A stretch of DNA of 38,269 nt from Isochrysis galbana (GCA_018136815.1 JADDIW010000104.1:1-38269); one strand, 5' to 3'; positions 1-10,020 are shown, counted from the stretch's first letter. Numbers and translations: made by a program. The notes: generated by a model from the sequence alone, not told the origin.

Positions 1-34
1 CCGCCTCCCGCCCTCCCTCCCCTCCCCCTACCGC

Positions 35-3000
35 ATGGCGTGCCGCCTCTCTCTCTCCGCCCCCGCCAAGGCCTTCTCGCTCGGCCAATGCGTGCACGCG
101 GGCGCATCGCCGCAGGTGAATCGCCGACCTGTTCCTCCTCCCCCCCCCCCCACCCACCCACCCACCCACCACCCACCCACCCACCCACCCCACTTCTCGC
201 TTGGCATCCATCCGCCTCCCGTGGTCCCCGGCTCCCCCCTTCCCTCCCCCTCCCTCCACCCCTTCTTCTTCGCCCCATTCGCCCCCCCCCCCCTCCCCCC
301 CCCCCCCCCCCCCCCCCCCCAAACCACCCCACCCCACCCCCTCACCGCCCCAACCCTCCACCACCGCCACCGCCCTCACCACCTTCCCAACCGCCATCGC
401 CCCGTTGTGCCGAGCAAACCTCCCTTAGCCGCCGCCACTGTCACCGCCACCGCCGCCGCCGCCCAAGTGCGGTGTGTGAGCAGAGAGCACGGCAAGAGCG
501 GCGGGGGAGGGAGACATCAAAAGCCAGGCAACTTGGTTGCACCTGAAGCTGACCACTGTGGCAACGAGCCCGGCCCGCACGCTCGACCCCCATGCTCTCT
601 CATTCGTGACACAGGTGGTGCTGTCAATCTCGGGATTGCCTGAAGGCAAAGTCCATGAGTACACCTTAAGCAGCCTTACGGAGCTGCTCAAGGCCAAGGA
701 CATCGACGCCTCTACCACCGCTGTGCTCTGCGGCCCCTTCCCTGGCTTTGCTGATCAGCTTGACTTTACGGCTTTGCCGCCCGGCGTCCATGTGAGCTCG
801 CAAGCGCGTGTCAGGCCTGTGGCTGTGTACGCTCGACCCCAGCCGCACGCTGCGCTCTTACGCACCAATCCGGGCCCTTGCAATCTCCCGAGCCGACCGC
901 CCCCTCTCCGCTTTGCTTCTCGTCGCGCCTACAGGTCTACGAGTGTTCTAGACCCTTGAAAGGCCGACGGTTACAAGGGTTCCCTCTCTGGAGATTCAGC
1001 CCTCCACCGCCCCCCTCACCACCCAAGCCACCGCCGCCGCCGCCCTCGCCACCCTCACCGCCGCCCTCGCCGCCACCGCCCTCGCCTTCACCACCTCCGC
1101 TACCACCATCGCCGCCTCCCCCCTTGCCGAGCGCACCTCCGTTGCAGCCGCCACCGTCGCCGCCACTGCCGCCGCCACCCTCGCTGCCACCGTCACCGCA
1201 GCCATCGCTTCCACCTCCCTCGCCACCACCTTCGCCGCCCGCCCCGCCTGCGGCGCCACCCACGCCACCCCTCCCGCCCGCTCCGCCTCCCACGCCACCG
1301 CCGCCGATGCCGCCGCCGCCCGTACCGCCGCCGCCTGCGGCACCACCCCCGCCTCCGCCCTCATTGCCACCACCACCCCCGCCATCTCCACCGCCACCAC
1401 CGCCCCCTTCACCCCCGCCTTCGCCGCCGCCTCCACCGCCGCCGCCACCATCTGCTCCGCCGCCCTTGCCCCCGCCCCCCTCGGTGCCGCCACCTTCGCC
1501 GCCACCACCCTCTCCGCCCTCGCTACCGCCACCCTCACCGCCGCCGCCGCCCCCGCCATCACCCATGCCACCGCCGCCTTCGCCGCCGCCGCCACCGCCC
1601 TCGCCGCTGCCCCCCTCGCCGAGCCCTCCCCCCTCGCCGTCTCCCCCTTCACCACCGCCGCCTCTGCCACCATCGTCGCCGCCCCGCACCGACCCGGCGC
1701 CACCTCCTGCGCCCCCTTCACCGCCCTCGCCCCCCTCGCCCCCAAATCCTCCCTCGCCGCCCCCGCCGTCTCCAATGCCGCCGCCGCCGCCGCCGCCATC
1801 ACCGCCACCACCAGTGCCGGCTTCGCCGCCGCCACCGCCGCCGCCCTCTCCCGAGCCCGCGCCACCGCCGCCCTTGCCGCCCTCGCCCGCGCCTCCGCCG
1901 CCTCCGTCTCCCCCTCCCTTGCCACCACCGCCAAGCACACCACCGCCTCACCCGCCACCACTTCCCCCGCCCCCGCCCCCGCCATCGCCGCCCGCACCGC
2001 CACCACCACCCTTCCCACCCGGAGCCGAGCCTCACCCACCGCCGCCTTCGCCGCCCTCGTTGCCGCCCGCGCCCCCATCGCCGCCACCGCCTTCTCCATC
2101 ACCGCCGCCGTCACCCTCATCGCCGCCGCCGCCCGCACCGCCGCCACCGCCCTCGATCCCACCGCCGCCACCGCCCGCGCCGCCGCCGCCTCCGCCCGCG
2201 CCGCCGCCGCCTCCGCCCACGCCGCCGCCGCCTCCGCCCACGCCGCCGCCGCCTCTGCCCGCGTCGCCAGCCTTGGCCCCGCCAGTGCTGTCCGCCCCGC
2301 CACCGCCGTCGCTCTCGCCAACGTTGTCGCCGCAGCCACCGCCCACAGCCGTGGCGCCTCCGCCACCAGACCCCAACGACGTGCAAACCCAGGCGCTCTT
2401 GTCACGCCGACCAGTCATCTCCTCGCTTCTCGCGCACAGCGTTTGCATGGCCCTCGCCTTCGGCCTCTTCTTTCCGTCGTCGCTCGCCACCTCGCTCGGC
2501 TGGCGAGCGTTGCTCTCGCCGATCACGTGGGTCCGGCTCCAACGCAGTCTCGTAGTCCTTGGCGTGCTTCTCGCCACGACTGGATTGATCCTCGCTATCG
2601 CGATGACACCCCCGGGCTCGCACTTCAACCACGGACACGAAATCGTCGGTCTAATTGTCCTTATCTTTGCCCTCGTTCAGCCGGCATGGGCGCTCTTCGG
2701 CGTGCGCTCGGCCGCGCTGGACGCCGGGGGCAGCAAGGGCGTCGCCGGGACCCCGCAGACTGCGGGCGAGCTCGCATGGGACATGGTGCACAAAGTAGGC
2801 GCCATCCTCATCCTCGTCGGTGCGATCTATTTGATCATCTCCGGATATGCGCGCACGCAGTCGCGCGAGTTCTACACTCCTGGCGATCTCTCTACCGAGC
2901 GGCCGCCAGCCACGGAGGCGGCCATCATCCTCTTCTTCGTCTTCCTCTTCCTCGTGTCCATCTTACTCGCCGTCGGCCTCAAGCGATCGCGCGGGCTCGC

Positions 3001-3082
3001 GAGACAACCTTCGGCGAGATTGAGCGTGACGCCACGCCGCTCCTCAGCAATTGGCGCTGACAGGGGCGCCGAGCATGTTTAG
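35..3082 (+). CDS. Proline-rich (HRGP-like) protein with C-terminal cytochrome b561 domain; 5' end may be partial
   Basis: Proposed exons are 35-115, 528-557, 615-791 and 935-3082, all joined in phase 0. The last two are the better supported; the first two are tentative. After a short unrecognised globular N-terminal part, about 455 residues (about 1003-2370) are almost pure Pro with Ser, Ala and Thr, like the rod of algal hydroxyproline-rich glycoproteins such as pherophorins. The C-terminus has five hydrophobic segments. The first four follow the cytochrome b561/ferric reductase pattern: LLAHSVCMALAFGLFFP, then VRLQRSLVVLG, then NHGHEIVGLIVLIFALVQP, then WDMVHKVGAILILVG. This family moves electrons across membranes through two hemes held by four His. 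Here the expected second-helix His is Gln (codon 2540-2542). A DOMON domain, a common partner, is not seen but could lie upstream of the window. I infer a cell-surface or wall-anchored membrane redox protein. The domain call is firm; the full gene structure is less so. Confidence 0.7.
116..527 (+). repeat. C-rich low-complexity tract in the first proposed intron
   Basis: This stretch is dominated by CCCA/CCCT repeats and a poly-C run (about 292-320 with one T). It lies between a CAG/GTGAAT donor at 115/116 and a CAG acceptor at 525-527. The long Pro-rich frames across it come from base composition and are not supported as coding sequence. Confidence 0.5.
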
Positions 3083-3974
3083 TCGGAATCACTTCATGGA
3101 AGACTCTGTCGTCGCGCTTTCTTTATGCGGGCTTGATGAGAAGCGGACAGGGGTCCATCAACCGATGCGTACACGCGGATCGATGAAGATATTGTGCAAT
3201 ATCATTGGATCAAATATCAAATATCAAAACCTAACGGCGCTCCCAGCTTCTCATTTCTTGTTCCTGAAGACTTAAACAAACTCTAGAAGATGCCTACGTA
3301 AACTAGTCCCTCGCCCTTTGTAAAAATATAAAACATCTGAAGCTTCGGGCTCCCTCATGCTAGCTATACGGGTCCACGTACTCACGGTACTCACTAACGA
3401 CATCGCCTATACCCCAGTTTACTCACTGCCTTACACTACCCCCTTCATTCCTTTGTCTTTGGTATCGAGGGGGCGCGTGCACTACAACGGGCCAAGTGCA
3501 GGGGGTGGGCTGGGGCAGACCTGCTGGTGTGGTGTTCTTGTGGCAAAATAAACGTAAACGCCTGTTGCATGTGACACTTCGTGCCCCTGGGAGGTCTCGG
3601 CCCCCTCTTCTCGCGTCCTTTTCAAGTATCGCCGCGCTTTCGCGGTATTCGTATGTCGCTCGGGGTGTCGTCCTGAAAACATACCGTAAACAGGCGTGAG
3701 TATTACCTTTTTATGTGTCAGATCGCGTGGTTTTTTTTGTCGTGCTTCTTTCGTCGTTCTCCTCGTTCTCCTACGGGCGTGCGATGCCTGCGCGCGCCAT
3801 GGCCCCCCTCTGAGGGGACCCTCGGGTCCCCCCAGAGGGCCAGCTGGGCCAGCTCAGGGGGCAGTGGAGGCTGGGGCTGGGCCCCTGGCATCTCCTGCCT
3901 CTCCCTCGCTGGCCTCGCTGGCGGTAGCTAAATCTCTTAGTAGGAACCACAGTGGATATCAATGAAGATCCTAC
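3083..3974. other. Intergenic; hairpin-rich GC segment at 3798-3910
   Basis: No coding sequence is supported. From 3083 to about 3780 the DNA is AT-richer and featureless, presumably including the 3' UTR of the upstream gene. At 3814-3831 there is a perfect inverted repeat, GGGGACCC/GGGTCCCC with a two-base centre. It is extended outward by CCCTCTG and CAGAGGG arms into an imperfect hairpin of about 40 bases. The following bases to about 3910 contain further CCAGCTGG-type palindromes. Confidence 0.5.
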
Positions 3975-4232
3975 GATAAACAATGGAGGGAAACTCGAGC
4001 CGACGCTAGATCAAAAGACGAACCACGGTCTCCCGCCCCCTTCTCTCCAACTCCTAGCCGAAGCAGCGCGCGCGGCCTCCTCCCCGGAACCAGCTTCTCC
4101 GCTAAAGAGGGAACTAGGAAAGGGGGAGGGGGTTGTTACGGGTTAAGGTTGGGTAGTAGGAAGGTACATAAGCACACTGCCTCACGCCGCACGCGTAGCG
4201 GGGAATTTTAAGAAGTTTTTTTTTGTCAATGT
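3975..4232 (-). repeat. Dispersed repeat R1, copy on the minus strand
   Basis: Read on the minus strand, this block starts with an A-run, then CTTCTTAAAA, then CCGCTACGCGTGCGGCGTGA, then CTACTACCCAACCTTAACC, and continues into GTTCCGGGG and a GGAGTTGGAGAGAAGGGGG motif. The same order is seen on the plus strand at about 7466-7700, and the first third recurs at about 12384-12490. Here the block lies downstream, in its own sense, of a gag-like ORF fragment. At 7466 it lies upstream of one. It could therefore be a terminal repeat or an untranslated module of the same element family. Confidence 0.6.
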
Positions 4233-4314
4233 TTTAGTGCAGAGTGTTGATTTGTGTGATTTTATCCACTGGATCGCCTGTTGGTGACCTGCAGCCCCCT
4301 GAGTACCCCAAGCC

Positions 4315-4358
4315 CCGAGTCTTCCGAGTCATCCTTTCGAGTCTACGAGTCCCTACGA
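4315..4358 (+). repeat. Short phased CGAGTC repeat
   Basis: Within 44 bases the hexamer CGAGTC, with one CCGAGTCA variant context, occurs five times at roughly 10-base spacing. No function is assigned. Confidence 0.5.
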
Positions 4359-4446
4359 GTCATAAATAAGCGGTATCTGCTAGCCGCGCCCTTTCCTACG
4401 TCCTCCGTCCCTCCGATTCGCGTTCCGAGCCACTCTCCCGTCCATT

Positions 4447-4719
4447 TCACATGCCCGTCATTTGCCCTCTCCGTTCTCCCGATGAGCCCGTTCCGGGCTC
4501 CCCGGATGAACCGTGCGCCGCGCTAGCCGCCGGTGCGCCTCCGCGGCTCGTTTCCAAAGAGGAAACGAGCTTCGCTCCGACAGCATGTCGACGTCGCTTC
4601 GTTGGGCAGGGGGCCACGGCCTGCGGGAGCTTCGGCTCCGGCGGCTTGGGTCGGCCCCGTTGGGGCGTCGTGGCTGTGGGGGGCTGGGGGAGGGGAGCCG
4701 TCGGCGCGGGCTCCATCAC
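4447..4719 (-). pseudogene. Gag-like repeat-family ORF, copy A (fragment)
   Basis: This 90-codon frame begins MMEPAPTAPLPQPPTATTPQ and continues RGRPKPPEPK. The same start, with small changes, opens copy B at 7916 and, more distantly, copy C at 13852. After about 30 codons it no longer matches B in frame, so it is a truncated or frameshifted copy. At 4621-4623 it keeps a CAG Gln codon where copy B has a TAG stop. Several perfect hairpins lie inside: 4485-4501 (7-bp stem, TTC loop), 4546-4570 (10-bp stem, 5-base loop) and 4626-4639 (GGAGC/GCTCC around TTCG). I see no known domain, and the gag-like label is an inference from the composition of copy B. Confidence 0.5.
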
Positions 4720-4739
4720 CGAAAGAGAGAGACGTTAAA

Positions 4740-5000
4740 AAATGGCACCGTGCATGCTGCCCAAATACGGACACCCGTACTACACGCTTAGGAGACATAA
4801 TGAAGGCGCCAGTCGCCATTGCAAAACACGAAGGAATCGCCTCTTGACATATTTCGCGCCTGAGCGCCACATCTGCAAGAGTTTTTGCGCTAGCGCGGCT
4901 TTGCATTGTAATACTGATATTGAGATCGCATTGGTTGAGGGGTACGCCAGGTTCCTCTTGTCTCTTGGTGGACCAACTCACAATCAATCAACACACTTCT
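4740..5000. other. Intergenic, nothing recognised
   Basis: This is the short stretch between repeat copy A and the 3' end of the cyclophilin gene. Open frames here are short and show no domain. It may hold the 3' UTR of the minus-strand cyclophilin gene. Confidence 0.4.
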
Positions 5001-7270
5001 TCATCGACCGTCCTTGCACAATCGACTCTGTGGCAGCCCTTGTCTTGCATTTCGGTTGGATCTGCAAGCGTTCACATTTGTGGGCCAGTAGTGAGCGCGA
5101 GCAAGATGCGCATTGGAGCGGCAGAGTAGTGTGGACATCCACGAATGGCCAGCGAGGCCAAGACGCACCTCCGGCTTGGGCTCGCACGCGCGGAGACATC
5201 CAGCAGTTGTAACGATGGCGTCACCCATCGCACGATCGGACCCTTTGACCGCAAGTGCATTGATGGCACGCACTGTCGACATCCCATCAACCACCTACAC
5301 CCGGGCGTCCGTGGCCACTTAGCACAGCAACTTGGCATGTCGACACTTGTTTGTTTCCTTCCCCGACGTTTGGAACCGGGAGGAGGGTGGGGTTTGGGGC
5401 CGGGAGGGCGGAAAAGTCTGCGAGGAGGAGAGGTGGCACGGAAAGGGCAGGGGAAGCCAGCCGCGCCGGCAGGCCCGCCGTGTCAACAGGAGAAGAGGTA
5501 GAGAGGTAGGACCTTGAGCGCGTGCTCTCGGTCGTCCCACCACACGGTAGCGATCCTTCTATGCTTAGCAGTCGGACGTTCGGATCGCATGTGCACTACG
5601 ACCTTGGTTGGCCACGTGCAACGACTGTCAAGGGCAGAACGTCCGAGGCGCGACATGTAGAGGTGTGGCGGCGCACCTCGCCGAAGATGGTGTAGCTGCC
5701 GTCGAGATGCGGCGCTGGGGCGACGACGATGGAGAAGTGCCCTGAGTTAGTGTCGGGACCTATAGGGACAACAAGACAAGAGAGACTTAAACACGGAGTC
5801 GCCACCATCTTCGAAGGCGACAAGGTTGCCGCACAACCGACTTGAAGGACTGAGTCGGCCTGACAAAATTACCTGAATTGGCCGCAGAGAGAAGCCCCGG
5901 CGTGTCATGCCGCAGAAGAAGGCCTCCAGGATCGTCGTCGAAGCTGGTCCCCCAAATGGATGAGACGCTGTGGACCCCCGCCTGATGAGAGGGTGATGCG
6001 GACCGAGTTTCGATGGATTGTCAAGCACGCCGGCCACACCAACGCAAGCTGCTTAACGTGCTGACATGTGAGAAACATAGCCGCCCTCCCCGTGGCCGCA
6101 ACGAGGATGGCCATGTGACTCGCGCGGGCAATGACAACTTTGGTTAGAGCATGCTGCGCCCGCGCCGGCATGTTTGCAAGCATCCGCCTCAACAAGAGCG
6201 TGAGCATAAGCGCGCCTGGTCAATGAACTCGTCGATGATTCGGTAAAATCGCATTCCTGTATACGTCAGTTTGCCACCTCGCTCGCCAGTGCACATGGCG
6301 CGAAAGTTCTCGGCGGCACGCGGCGCCTCAGTTGCATAGAGCGTAAAGACGATCCGGCCAGCCGGATCTTGAAAGGCAGAAGGGGAAAGTGGGAGAGAAA
6401 CGTTGGGCAACTACGCAGCGAGGCGTGTCCGCAGGGCGAGGCAGCGGCCCCGTGCGCCCTCGAATCGTACAAGATCCACGCGCTCCAGTGCAGCGGGACA
6501 TGGCCGGGAAGCAGTTGGTGTTAGGCCCACACCTCCATTGATCGACACATCGAAATAGACCTGCGGATTGCCGGGGCGCGTCCGTCTCTCGGCCCTGACC
6601 CTGGCATCAGCTTCGCGCGCGTCTGCAATCTGCGCAGCCTCGGCCTCGTTGAAGACACCGCCTGACACCCACCCATTGCCTGGAATGAGGGTGGCTCATG
6701 GGTTAGAACAACAGAGAGCGGAACGAGGAGCGCTGGTCGCAATTGCATGCGCTCACCCCTCGAGCGGACCGTGGGTAGCAGCGCGAGTAGTCGGTCGTGT
6801 GCCGTGGTCCTCTCCTTGCCATCGTCGAGCATCCCTTCTCTCCGGCTTTTCCCCCAGCACTCTCCGTGCCTCCTTCCCTGGCCACACCCTTCTTCTCTCT
6901 CACAGTAGACCCAGAAGACGCAAGGCTTCTCTCCGCTCTGCCGTTGGGCAGCGCACGCGTCGCAGCAGGCGGCGGCGGAGGGAACGAGATGCGACGCGCC
7001 CCATATCGTCACACCCGCCCCGTCGTACTCCGCCCCGGGCTCAGCGTAGCAGCGCGAAGGGAGAGAGGGAGAGGGCGAGAGAGAGAGGGGGAGAGAGAGC
7101 GACGGAGAGAGAGAGAGAGAGGGAGAGGGAGAGGGAGAGGTGCTGAGCGCCAACGAGTCCGACTCAAAGAGCAACCGCTCGCGCGACGTGTGCCCGCCGT
7201 CCAGTAGCCGCACAGTCAGAAGCAGAGAGAGAGAGAGAAGCAGAGAGGAGAAGAGGAGGAAGCCGCGCAT
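5001..7270 (-). CDS. Secreted PAN/apple-like domain + cyclophilin-type peptidyl-prolyl isomerase
   Basis: Six minus-strand exons join in phase: 7270-6904, 6679-6533, 6367-6216, 5981-5873, 5759-5677 and 5294-5001, giving about 383 residues. Residues 1-20 form a signal peptide. A Ser/Pro/Leu-rich linker (42-72) is encoded by a CT-rich microsatellite. Residues 74-123 hold a Cys-rich PAN/apple-like module (CYAEPGAEYDG, then ACCDAC, then CVFWVYC). From about residue 160 comes a cyclophilin fold: VYFDVSING, DPAGRIVFTLYA, ENFRAMCTGERG, FYRIIDEF, LLSAANSGPDTNSGHFSI, HLDGSYTIFGEVVDGM. The Arg of the FHR motif is kept (FYR). The usual QGGDF reads QAGVH, NGSQFF reads NSGHFS, and the Trp before LDG is His, so activity may be altered. 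About 60 extra residues follow the normal C-terminus. The intron 6215-5982 is GC-AG. I infer a protein acting in the secretory pathway or outside the cell. Confidence 0.85.
7040..7145 (-). repeat. CT/GA microsatellite inside the cyclophilin coding exon
   Basis: On the plus strand this is a run of GA-rich hexamers. On the minus strand it encodes the Ser-Pro-Ser-Leu linker between the signal peptide region and the first Cys of the PAN-like module. The frame stays open across it, so it is part of exon 1 and not an intron. Confidence 0.7.
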
Positions 7271-7465
7271 CGCTCGCCGCGCCGCGGGACGCCGTGAACG
7301 ATCTGTGAAGACTAGAATAGGAAACTCTTAGGAGGCAGTGATCAGTGAGGGGTGACGGGGTGACGCCCCTCAACCTCAAAGTTGGAGGAGACGTCGCGCC
7401 TTCAAACTTCGATGGCCGCAGTCGACTTCAGTGAGAAAACGAAAAGTTGACGTGGGTAATTGGAA

Positions 7466-7700
7466 AAAAAAATCTTCTTAAAAATCTCCGCTACGTGTGC
7501 GGCTTGAGGCAGCATGCTAGTGACCCTCCCTACTACCCAACCTTAACCACCGTCAACCACCCCTTTCCCCTTTCCCCCTCCCCAGTTCTCTCTTTCACGG
7601 AGATACTTGTTCCGGGGCGACCGCGCGCGCTGCTTCGGTCAGGAGTTGGAGAGAAGGGGGTGGGAGACTGTGGTTTCGTCTATCTGGTGGCATGGCTCGT
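7466..7700 (+). repeat. Dispersed repeat R1, plus-strand copy
   Basis: This copy has the same module order as the minus-strand copy at 3975-4232: A-run, CTTCTTAAAA, CCGCTACGTGTGCGGC, CTACTACCCAACCTTAACC, GTTCCGGGG, then GGAGTTGGAGAGAAGGGGG. It ends about 200 bases upstream of the gag-like ORF copy B. The bases 7271-7465 before it show nothing recognisable. Confidence 0.6.
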
Positions 7701-7888
7701 ATCATTCCTCTTATCGCGAGTCCCTCTCATATAATCCATCAGTGATATTCTGATCTTCTCCGGTTTGTAGTGTTGAGTGTTGGGGTTCTAAATCCTGTTA
7801 TTTTTAGGTTATGTTTCTTATGTCTAGCCCTCTCGCCGCCTGCAAGAGGGAGTCAGAGACTTCTAGATTAAAGTCTTTGTCCACCATG

Positions 7889-7911
7889 CTCAAAACTATT
7901 GTTATAGTTTT
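7889..7911 (+). repeat. Shared element-start motif with hairpin
   Basis: The 22 bases 7889-7910 are identical to 13825-13846 and sit just before the ATG of gag-like copies B and C. They contain AAAACTAT and ATAGTTTT arms around TGTT, a perfect 8-bp hairpin at 7892-7911. In copy C this motif directly follows the putative target-site duplication, so it probably marks the 5' end of the mobile element. Confidence 0.65.
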
Positions 7912-7915
7912 AGCG

Positions 7916-8527
7916 ATGGAGCGCGCGCCGACCGCTCCCCTCTCCCAGCCCCCCGCCGCCACGACGCCCCAACGGGGCCGCCCCAAGCCGCCGGAGCCGA
8001 AGCGCTCGTAGGCCTCTGCCCCACCAGACACCGACGTCGACATGGCTCCGCCACCCTCGCCTCCCCACCAGCCCCAGAAGCAGGGAACAGGCCGTGCCCT
8101 GTTCCCTGCAGAGCAACAGAGCCAGCAACTGGCTCAGCCGCCCAGCTCCACCGTCTTGCCACCCAATCAAGGACTCCCGATGGGGGGTGGCAGCATTGCT
8201 GCCACCCCCATGGTGGTAACTCCTACCAGCAGTGCACCCCTCGGGGGCGGGCACTTGACACAACAATCAATCCTTGGAGCCTTTGCTCCCTCCAACCAAC
8301 CAACAACCCATGCGCCCAAGTCGTATGCAGAAGCCACGCATGGCCTCAAACTGAAGGAGCCAGCCCAACAAGCTCTGAAGCAGCCAGCCCAACAACAACC
8401 GCAACAGCTGTCGCGCAAGCGGGCCGACCCACAGTCGGATCCCAAAGGGACTCCTACCAACACCACCCAACTCGCTCCGAGGTCTGGATATGCGCAACAT
8501 CGCCTAGAGCAGTCTAACCTCTCTTAA
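7916..8527 (+). pseudogene. Gag-like repeat-family ORF, copy B, with one in-frame stop
   Basis: One frame runs from ATG 7916 to TAA 8525-8527, about 203 codons, broken only by TAG at 8009-8011. Copy A has CAG at the matching codon, so the stop looks like a C-to-T change. The N-terminus reads MERAPTAPLSQPP. The rest is Pro/Gln-rich, with SYAEATHGLK near residue 141 (codons about 8321-8350). A SYAEA-like motif is common in gag/ORF1 proteins of non-LTR retrotransposons, which is the only hint of function. Perfect hairpins crowd the ORF: 8080-8109 (12 bp), 8119-8135 (7 bp, CAA loop), 8183-8209 (12 bp, ATT loop), 8231-8255, 8276-8289, and CCGAC/GTCGG near 8425. Two of these covary with copy C. Confidence 0.55.
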
Positions 8528-9180
8528 TAGTTAATAGAGACCCCAACGGACAGCAAGAGGGAAGAGGGAAGCTAGGAGATATAAGAGAAGGAGATTCAAG
8601 CCGAGCCAGAGCAAAGGAGAAGCCACAGTCTCCCGCCCCAGCGACGAGAGCGAGAGCGACCACGGATGACGACTGACGACAGGACGACGGACAGAGACAC
8701 CCAGGAAAACACCCCGACTCTCGCCCCACGACTTTCTCACATAACTCGACTGAAATCAAACCCAAACACTCCGGCCAGACAACAACGGACGACGATCAGA
8801 AGGCGATCTGTCGGCGATCCCGTCTGGAAGGGGAATCGCACCATAACGGAAACGAGGGGCAATCCTGCCGCACAGGATTCCAAAAGACTTATCGAATAAG
8901 ACGAGAGAGATGCGGTGGGCCTAAGGGGGAGATGCGAAGAGATTGCAAATTAAACCTAATTGCAATCACTGAAGTAGATAGAGAAGCGCGGAGAAGATAG
9001 CGAATTAAACCTATTGGCGAGGCGTCTAGGAGGAAGAAGGGTGGGGAAACTTCCCTTCTCTTTCGAGAGAAAGAGAGAGGGCGCTCCACAACCCAAGATC
9101 CTATGCATCCAAGCGAAGCTTTTGACCGAGAACGAGAACGAGAGAATTATAACGATAATACCGAACGACGAAGAGAAGCC
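8528..9180. other. Non-coding, remnants of mobile elements
   Basis: The sequence is AG-rich with short open frames and no recognised domain. The reverse complement of about 8600-8680 contains GGGCGGGAGACTGTGG, which resembles the GGGAGAC-GTGGTT part of repeat R1. It may therefore be a decayed, inverted piece of the same family. Confidence 0.35.
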
Positions 9181-9522
9181 TTACGAGTGTCGATTCGCGA
9201 ATGCGACAACCTCATAGCAAAATGGACGTTGCGCCAACTCGGAGCCCGGCCGGAGTTGGATACCTAAAAGTCCTTCTATGAACTCAAAGATAGGCGCCGT
9301 CGCGATGCATGAGGCTAAATGCGTGGAGCTTTCGGGGGATATACCGCAAAAGCAAAAGCGGCAAGTAGGGTCATCATCCGTAAATCTGTTCGCCGTCGCG
9401 ATCCTCCTATGGAGAATGTGCTTGAAGTGCATATACGAGTCTCGCGGCGTGAGAAAGTTGTATTTATATAGTTGTGATATCTGTTTCCATTTCCCTGCTA
9501 GGGGGCCTGCAAATACATACAA
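9181..9522 (-). pseudogene. Non-LTR retrotransposon reverse-transcriptase C-terminal fragment
   Basis: This 113-codon minus-strand frame contains LTPRDSYMHFKHILHRRI, then CRFCFCGISPESSTHLASC, then a hydrophobic tail. The Cys-x2-Cys...His-x4-Cys pattern after a WKQ...L-T-x-R-D segment is typical of the zinc-binding tail that follows the reverse-transcriptase domain in LINE-like elements. The catalytic YxDD region is absent, so only the 3' end of an element is present. It lies in the opposite orientation to gag-like copy B, so the two are not one intact element. The assignment rests on motif pattern alone. Confidence 0.5.
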
Positions 9523-9540
9523 ATACAGCCAAATACAGTT
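9499..9540 (+). repeat. AAATACA-type repeat fragment
   Basis: GGGGGCCTGCAAATACA followed by CAAATACAGCCAAATACAG repeats a motif seen at 19113-19240. It is probably a short remnant of the same foldback-type element. Confidence 0.45.
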
Positions 9541-9570
9541 TTTCTAGTGTGGTGGTTATGAAAGGGGAAC

Positions 9571-9588
9571 GCCCCCCCCCCCCCCCCC
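9571..9588 (+). repeat. Poly-C tract
   Basis: An uninterrupted run of C lies about 80 bases upstream of the DUF760 start codon. It is one of many C/G homopolymer runs in the window. Confidence 0.8.
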
Positions 9589-9665
9589 GCTCCCCCGCTC
9601 CCCCCCCTTTCGGTATTCTCTGCGTCCTTCTCACCTCTCTCTCTCTCTCCCACGAGATTCTAGCG

Positions 9666-9935
9666 ATGGCGGCGGCGCTGGCGGTGGTGTGCCTCCCTCT
9701 ACTCGGCTGGCTCTCTACGGGCCTGCCCGCGCCGCGCGTGGGTCGACGCGCGATGGTGAGGCTTGACTCTCTTTTTGCTGACGATGGCGGCTCGGTCGAC
9801 TGGGACAGGGAGGCTGCCAAGCTCGCCAGAGTGCCGAATGAGTACGTGAAGGCCATCCAGGTGAAGAGAGAGAAGGAGAGAGGGGGGGAGAGAGGGTGTG
9901 TGTGTGTGTGTGTGGAGGGGCAAGGGGGGGGATAA

Positions 9936-10020
<85 letters not shown>

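Noticed and set aside
937-2405. Long Gly-rich and Ala-rich minus-strand frames opposite the proline tract
   Set aside because: They are the complement of CCG/CCC repeats. The plus frame continues into a recognisable b561 domain and the minus frames lead nowhere.
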